From: TA-21 sp035620895
Lineage (GTDB): Archaea > Thermoproteota > Nitrososphaeria > Nitrososphaerales > Nitrososphaeraceae
Direction: 5' to 3'
DNA: 64,000 nt
Assembly (NCBI GenBank): GCA_035620895.1
Contig: DASPFY010000004.1
Location: 179,471-243,470 of the forward strand
The position numbers and the translations under genes are program-made. This document shows, piece by piece, positions 60,234-64,000 of the stretch. The notes under the pieces were generated by a model that searched no databases, was not told where the DNA came from, and saw only the letters and a list, made by a program, of their open reading frames with translations. How positions within the stretch are numbered: the first letter of the stretch is position 1; every line of letters begins with the position of its first letter.

Positions 60234-61841
60234 TTATGCAACATAAGAATCCAGGAGTGAATGAATCTTATTCAAGCCAAGATCAGAAATATATCCGCCT
60301 AGTCTTGGACCACTATCTGCGTTTATTAACATCTTGTACATCAGTTTGAAAATTTTCCTTGGTTGCTCTTCGTTTTCCTTTGAAGTCTCATAAATCATTT
60401 GTTGAATTTTTTCAGGATCGAGATTTGACTCAGAATTTGCGATTTCGAGGCTTTCCAGTATTTTTCTAATTATCATTTTTTCCTTATCGGTCAATACCAC
60501 ATCAAATCTTTCTGTCGAGTTATGATCATCTGACCAGTTACATGCTAATTGAATTTTTTGTTCCAAATCAAAAGTCAGCTCAGTTGCAACTTTATATTTT
60601 ACCAATCTATCAAAGATTTTTTTTATTCTATCAGCTCCTGAAAAAAAAGATGCCTGCTGAGCCATCAGCATGTAAGGAACGTGCTGTAATGGTTTGTCAG
60701 AGGTTTTCAGATGATTAACATATTCATATAATCCTTTTGTTTTAACTAGCTTTTCTTCATTATCTTCTTTCTTTTTACCAAAATAAATATCCTCGCAGAT
60801 GTCATACTCTTCCATTAAGGTAGAAATATCATCTGTGCCAACTTGTCGGGTTCCAGTAATTCTTTTGAGTAAGAGTAATAAAAGAGATTTAGGTGTTCCA
60901 TACCGTAACCATACTTGTGGGGTAAGCACATTTCCCGTGGACTTGCTTATCTTCTTACCTCCTTTATCAAGGAACATCTCATATTTTACATGCAATGGAT
61001 GAGCGTAATGTAGTACAACATCCGATACCCAGTCGTTTACTCTTACCGAGTCCATTATATCCTTGCCATAGGCCTCAAAACGTATGTCAAGAGAACTCCA
61101 TCTTGCAGCAAATTCTACCTTCCATGCAAGTTTTCCCTTACCCGCAGATATCGGAATTTCTCCGGTATAACCGCACCCTTTCACATCTTTGTTACCTAGC
61201 TTGGTTCCATTACATATGTAGCTTACTTTTTTCTCTTCTCTTATGTATTTTTCAGCGTGTGCCACATAAAGCCTTCCACATGATTCACAGATTGGAAAAT
61301 AAGGAAGGGATTCTTTATATTTTGACTGGCCTACAATTTCCTCAATCTTGTTACCAAGATCAGGAGCGTGTGATAAGATAGTATCTATCTGGCTTGTCAA
61401 CATCCCATTTCCGTATACTTTTGCCGCGTTTAGAAACTTGTAATTTATTTCAAGTCTTTCTAATGCATCAAGCAACAAGCTACTCATGTGAGATCCATAC
61501 GAGTCATGACACTGGCCAATAGGATCTGGAATATTAGAAACGGGTTTGCCAATATAATCTCTCAACCATTCAGGAAGACCTGATGGGATTTTTCTCAATC
61601 CGTCCAAATCATCAGAATATGCTATTAACTTTGAATCGTAACCTAAATTTTTAATGGCAAGGGCAACTCCGTATGCTCTCACAGCATCCCCCAGACTACC
61701 TATATGTGGAAAACCGGATGCGCCTAGACCGCTCTCCACTTGAATTAACTCTAATGATCTTCCAATATCTTTTTCTCTTTTAATAATCGTAGATGCAAGC
61801 TTATCGATCCAAGTTCCTTTTCCTATGATCTCTCTCTTCAT
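60234..61841 (-). CDS. lysS: Lysyl-tRNA synthetase, class I
   Basis: A 535-residue class I LysRS, the archaeal type. The HIGH-like motif is HIGS (46-49), the KMSKS-like motif is KISKS (297-301), and the zinc pair is CESCGR near 185. WRSL-type blocks are present (FAARWSSLDIRFEAYGKD). The C-terminal helical anticodon domain is complete. It directly precedes, in transcription order, nothing on its own strand except the upstream elp3, whose stop is 6 bp from the ATG, so the two form an operon. Confidence 0.96.
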   Translation of the reverse strand: MKREIIGKGTWIDKLASTIIKREKDIGRSLELIQVESGLGASGFPHIGSLGDAVRAYGVALAIKNLGYDSKLIAYSDDLDGLRKIPSGLPEWLRDYIGKPVSNIPDPIGQCHDSYGSHMSSLLLDALERLEINYKFLNAAKVYGNGMLTSQIDTILSHAPDLGNKIEEIVGQSKYKESLPYFPICESCGRLYVAHAEKYIREEKKVSYICNGTKLGNKDVKGCGYTGEIPISAGKGKLAWKVEFAARWSSLDIRFEAYGKDIMDSVRVNDWVSDVVLHYAHPLHVKYEMFLDKGGKKISKSTGNVLTPQVWLRYGTPKSLLLLLLKRITGTRQVGTDDISTLMEEYDICEDIYFGKKKEDNEEKLVKTKGLYEYVNHLKTSDKPLQHVPYMLMAQQASFFSGADRIKKIFDRLVKYKVATELTFDLEQKIQLACNWSDDHNSTERFDVVLTDKEKMIIRKILESLEIANSESNLDPEKIQQMIYETSKENEEQPRKIFKLMYKMLINADSGPRLGGYISDLGLNKIHSLLDSYVA

Positions 61842-61847
61842 ATTTAG

Positions 61848-63473
61848 TTACAAATCCTTTGATACATATGGTCCATTCAGTTTATATCCAAATTTCTTAT
61901 AGTACTGTCTCGTCCCTATTGCACTTATAATAGAAATAGAATTCAATTCGAATTCATTTTTTACAATTTTTTCAGCATTTTCTAGTAGTCTAGAACCATA
62001 TCCCTTGTGTTGAGACGCAGTGGTCGTGAAATCACTATTATTCCCAATATCCACAACTTGTCCAAGCACGTGTAGTTCACGAACAATAGCTGATGGATTT
62101 CCTTCATTGTCTTTCAATTCTGGTCTATGGGGTTTCGCTAATTTTCTTAATCTTAAAAATGCGAATAAAATCTTTTTGTCATTGTCCTCTAAACTTAAAA
62201 ATACTTCTTTACCATCTGAAGAATCATAATCGATTCGTTTGAGAGTTATTCTGATATCCTCATAATTTGCTAATTTTTTTATTCCCACTTCTCTACATCT
62301 AATGCAGTTGCATTGCAAACCTTGCTCTCTCAATTTTTGCTGCAGTATCTGTCTAATATTACTGCTGTTATGACCACTAAGGATATTTTCTGATTCTATC
62401 TCACGTTGAATTCGCATAATTCTAACCCATGACGGAATAGTCTTTTTTATTTCAAGTAACAAATCTGTGAACACGTCGTCCGGATACGGCTTGTAAAGAC
62501 CCTGTTCATACAATTTAGCCAGTCCAGTATCTCTCAGAAGTAATGTAGGATATATTTTCAGCATATCAGGTTTTAAACGCGGATCCTCAAATAATTTCTT
62601 AAAATCTTCAAGGTCTTTCTGTGGATTAGAACCGGGTAGCCCAGGCATCATGTGCGCAACGATTTTGTATCCAGCATCCTTTGCAATTTGAAATGATTGG
62701 TAGACATCTACAATGGTGTGACCACGGTTAATATTCTTGTATACATTTTCACTTAATGTTTGGACGCCTATTTCAACTCGGGTTATTCCAAGTTCAAGCA
62801 TTAAATCAACATGTATTTCCTTGCAATAATCCGGTTTTGTTTCGACGGTAAAGCCTACGCAACGGATGTCACTGGTTTCATTATGTTTTTGTGCCTTCTG
62901 TAAAGATTTAGATTCGAAACCGTTCAAAGCGTCAAAACATTTTTTTATAAAATTTCGCTGATAATCTTGTGGCATGAATGGGAATGTTCCACCAACAATA
63001 ACTAATTCTACCTTTGAAATATTATGTCCCCTTGAAAATACTTGTTCCAATTTTGAGGTAATCTGATATTTTGGATCAAAATCAAATTTTTGTGCCAGTT
63101 TAGTTACAGGCTCCTTACCTGTATAGCTTAACGGAATATTGAATTCCTTCCCACCAGGACAGTAAATACATCTTCCATGTGGACAGTCATATGGCTTTGC
63201 CATGACAGTAATTACTAGCACGCCAGACGCAGTCTTGATAGGTTTAACCATCATTGTTTTTCGTATATTACTGTCAATTGGTAAGTATTTTACAATATCT
63301 TGAAATTTGGGAGTTTTTGATAGGTGATATTTTGATGAGGCGTCTCTAATATACGAAGATATCTCTTTTAATGAGAGTTCTTCCAGTAGACTTAATTTAT
63401 TAGCTATTTCCATGCAGACTAAATCATAATCGTAAGACTCATTTTGCAAAATAGAATCAAATGTACTCTTCAT
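61848..63473 (-). CDS. elp3: Archaeal Elp3, tRNA uridine-34 acetyl/carboxymethyl transferase
   Basis: A 541-residue radical-SAM plus GNAT acetyltransferase that modifies the wobble uridine of tRNAs. The radical-SAM cysteines are CPHGRCIYC (97-105), followed by TVETKPDYCKEIHVD and GVQTLSENVYKNINRGHT. The GNAT half includes LHVLGQVVDIG and HKGYGSRLLENAEKI. All expected motifs are intact. It is co-transcribed with lysS (6 bp gap), pairing wobble-uridine modification with lysine charging. A TATA stretch lies about 35 bp upstream. Confidence 0.96.
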   Translation of the reverse strand: MKSTFDSILQNESYDYDLVCMEIANKLSLLEELSLKEISSYIRDASSKYHLSKTPKFQDIVKYLPIDSNIRKTMMVKPIKTASGVLVITVMAKPYDCPHGRCIYCPGGKEFNIPLSYTGKEPVTKLAQKFDFDPKYQITSKLEQVFSRGHNISKVELVIVGGTFPFMPQDYQRNFIKKCFDALNGFESKSLQKAQKHNETSDIRCVGFTVETKPDYCKEIHVDLMLELGITRVEIGVQTLSENVYKNINRGHTIVDVYQSFQIAKDAGYKIVAHMMPGLPGSNPQKDLEDFKKLFEDPRLKPDMLKIYPTLLLRDTGLAKLYEQGLYKPYPDDVFTDLLLEIKKTIPSWVRIMRIQREIESENILSGHNSSNIRQILQQKLREQGLQCNCIRCREVGIKKLANYEDIRITLKRIDYDSSDGKEVFLSLEDNDKKILFAFLRLRKLAKPHRPELKDNEGNPSAIVRELHVLGQVVDIGNNSDFTTTASQHKGYGSRLLENAEKIVKNEFELNSISIISAIGTRQYYKKFGYKLNGPYVSKDL

Positions 63474-63831
63474 CTATGACATCATCGTTTATCAATACAT
63501 TTATTTCTTATATACTATAGTATCTATATTCGCATTCAATAAAAAAAGAAAATTTTTGTCTGATTAATACAACAATGTCGGAAATCCCAGATATCTGAAC
63601 CAACCATTCAAGAAAATCCTATATTTACATTGAAGTTCAAATATTGGAAAATGATCCAGGAAGGCTATATACTTGAAATAACATGTCTATTTTGTAGATT
63701 CATGATGAACGTAGCATTTATGAAATTTATGATTGTGAGATAGACACCGAGCCCAAAGTAAAAACCTTCGTGAAGAATTATTATTCCTATTTTTTTAAAA
63801 ATCCTAGAACAGTCACATGACAGTATAGAGG
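63474..63831. other. Intergenic stretch upstream of elp3
   Basis: This 358-base gap has the elp3 promoter at its left end and no supportable ORF; an ATG-started frame of 30 codons near 63652 is probably chance. The rest is AT-rich and carries no repeat or hairpin I trust. Confidence 0.45.
63501..63515 (-). promoter_or_regulatory. TATA box of elp3
   Basis: On the minus strand GTATATAAGAAATAA lies about 30-40 bp before the ATG at 63473. The spacing predicts a very short leader for the elp3-lysS transcript. Confidence 0.45.
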
Positions 63832-64000
63832 TTAAGGAATTCCTAGTACTTTCTTCACGATATCAAGATCAAGAGTGTGATTTCTTTCTGTAGATACCAA
63901 GGGCCGAGTAACATTAGTTGTAGCGTTTATTGTTGGAACTTCGGTTGGGGCAGTAACATTAGTTGTAGCGTTTATTGTTGGAACTTCGGTTGGGGCAGTA
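63832..64000 (-). CDS. 3' end of a surface protein with 15-residue tandem repeats (partial)
   Basis: The minus strand is open from the right window edge to a TAA at 63832-63834. The visible part reads TAPTEVPTINATTNV twice and is entering a third copy. The C-terminal end is RPLVSTERNHTLDLDIVKKV, then LGIP. Each repeat contains two N-glycosylation sequons (NAT and NVT). Thr/Pro-rich repeats with sequons fit an extracellular stalk of an S-layer-like or adhesion protein. The upstream part lies outside the window, so neither length nor signal peptide can be seen. Confidence 0.7.
   Translation of the reverse strand, partial: TAPTEVPTINATTNVTAPTEVPTINATTNVTRPLVSTERNHTLDLDIVKKVLGIP
63908..64000. 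repeat. 45-bp perfect tandem repeat running off the window
   Basis: A 45-base unit occurs twice (63908-63952 and 63953-63997) without a difference, and a third copy begins at 63998. The unit is 15 codons on the minus strand. Perfect identity at all codon positions points to recent expansion or homogenisation. Confidence 0.9.

Overview
The window reads as a chromosomal stretch of an ammonia-oxidising-type archaeon of the class Nitrososphaeria (Thaumarchaeota). The evidence is an archaeal information-processing gene set: archease, aIF2 gamma, S6e, L1/L10/L12, RpoP, prefoldin alpha, archaeal CCA-adding enzyme, class I LysRS, archaeal Elp3 and Lhr helicase. There are also intron-containing tRNAs, TATA boxes about 25-30 bp before many start codons, and many small zinc-ribbon proteins. 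The low GC, the complete succinate dehydrogenase operon and the secreted-protein families suggest a soil-type lineage such as Nitrosocosmicus. That genus assignment is inference; no amo, rRNA or other marker gene is present.

Layout. 0.1-8.3 kb: archease and HisRS (divergent), a decayed exported protein, a polytopic membrane protein, and the sdhA-C-D-B operon. 8.3-16.9 kb: a MIP18-like Fe-S protein, argH, the argF-ftsY-pfdA cluster, a DHH phosphoesterase, rpoP and a TGS-domain GTPase. 17.1-21.9 kb: a short nucleotide-sugar dehydrogenase with a PIG-L deacetylase, intron-containing tRNA-Arg, and L1-L10 facing an inverted L12. 22-24.9 kb: small lineage-specific genes, a CBS-pair protein, and three copies of an 18-codon coding-like repeat. 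24.9-30.3 kb: thpR-cca-kinase, PAC2, and small regulators. 30.5-41.3 kb: tRNA-Gln with a D-arm intron, a DUF354 glycosyltransferase divergent from a Rossmann protein, S6e-aIF2 gamma, purM, a regulator, trpE, an orphan solute-binding protein and a second decayed exported paralogue. 41.5-51.6 kb: DUF2203, glycerate kinase, a sensor kinase, BirA, UbiA and Lhr.

51.6-57.7 kb is an accessory island. It contains short genes of unknown function, several micro zinc proteins, direct repeats and a tyrosine integrase whose frame is broken by one base, so it looks like a decaying integrated element. 57.7-64 kb returns to core genes (an RPA-like protein, LysRS, Elp3), preceded by an Excalibur-type exported protein and ending in the 3' end of a surface protein with identical 45-bp repeats.

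Functional threads. tRNA maturation and modification is over-represented: archease, HisRS, LysRS, CCA enzyme, ThpR, Elp3 and two intron-bearing tRNAs. Arginine biosynthesis (argH, argF), envelope sugar chemistry (nucleotide-sugar dehydrogenase, PIG-L, DUF354) and respiration (SDH, UbiA prenyltransferase) are the other themes. The least explained signals are the repeated micro-ORF around the CBS gene, the C-terminal charged tail of FtsY, and the paired zinc-protein families shared between the core and the island.
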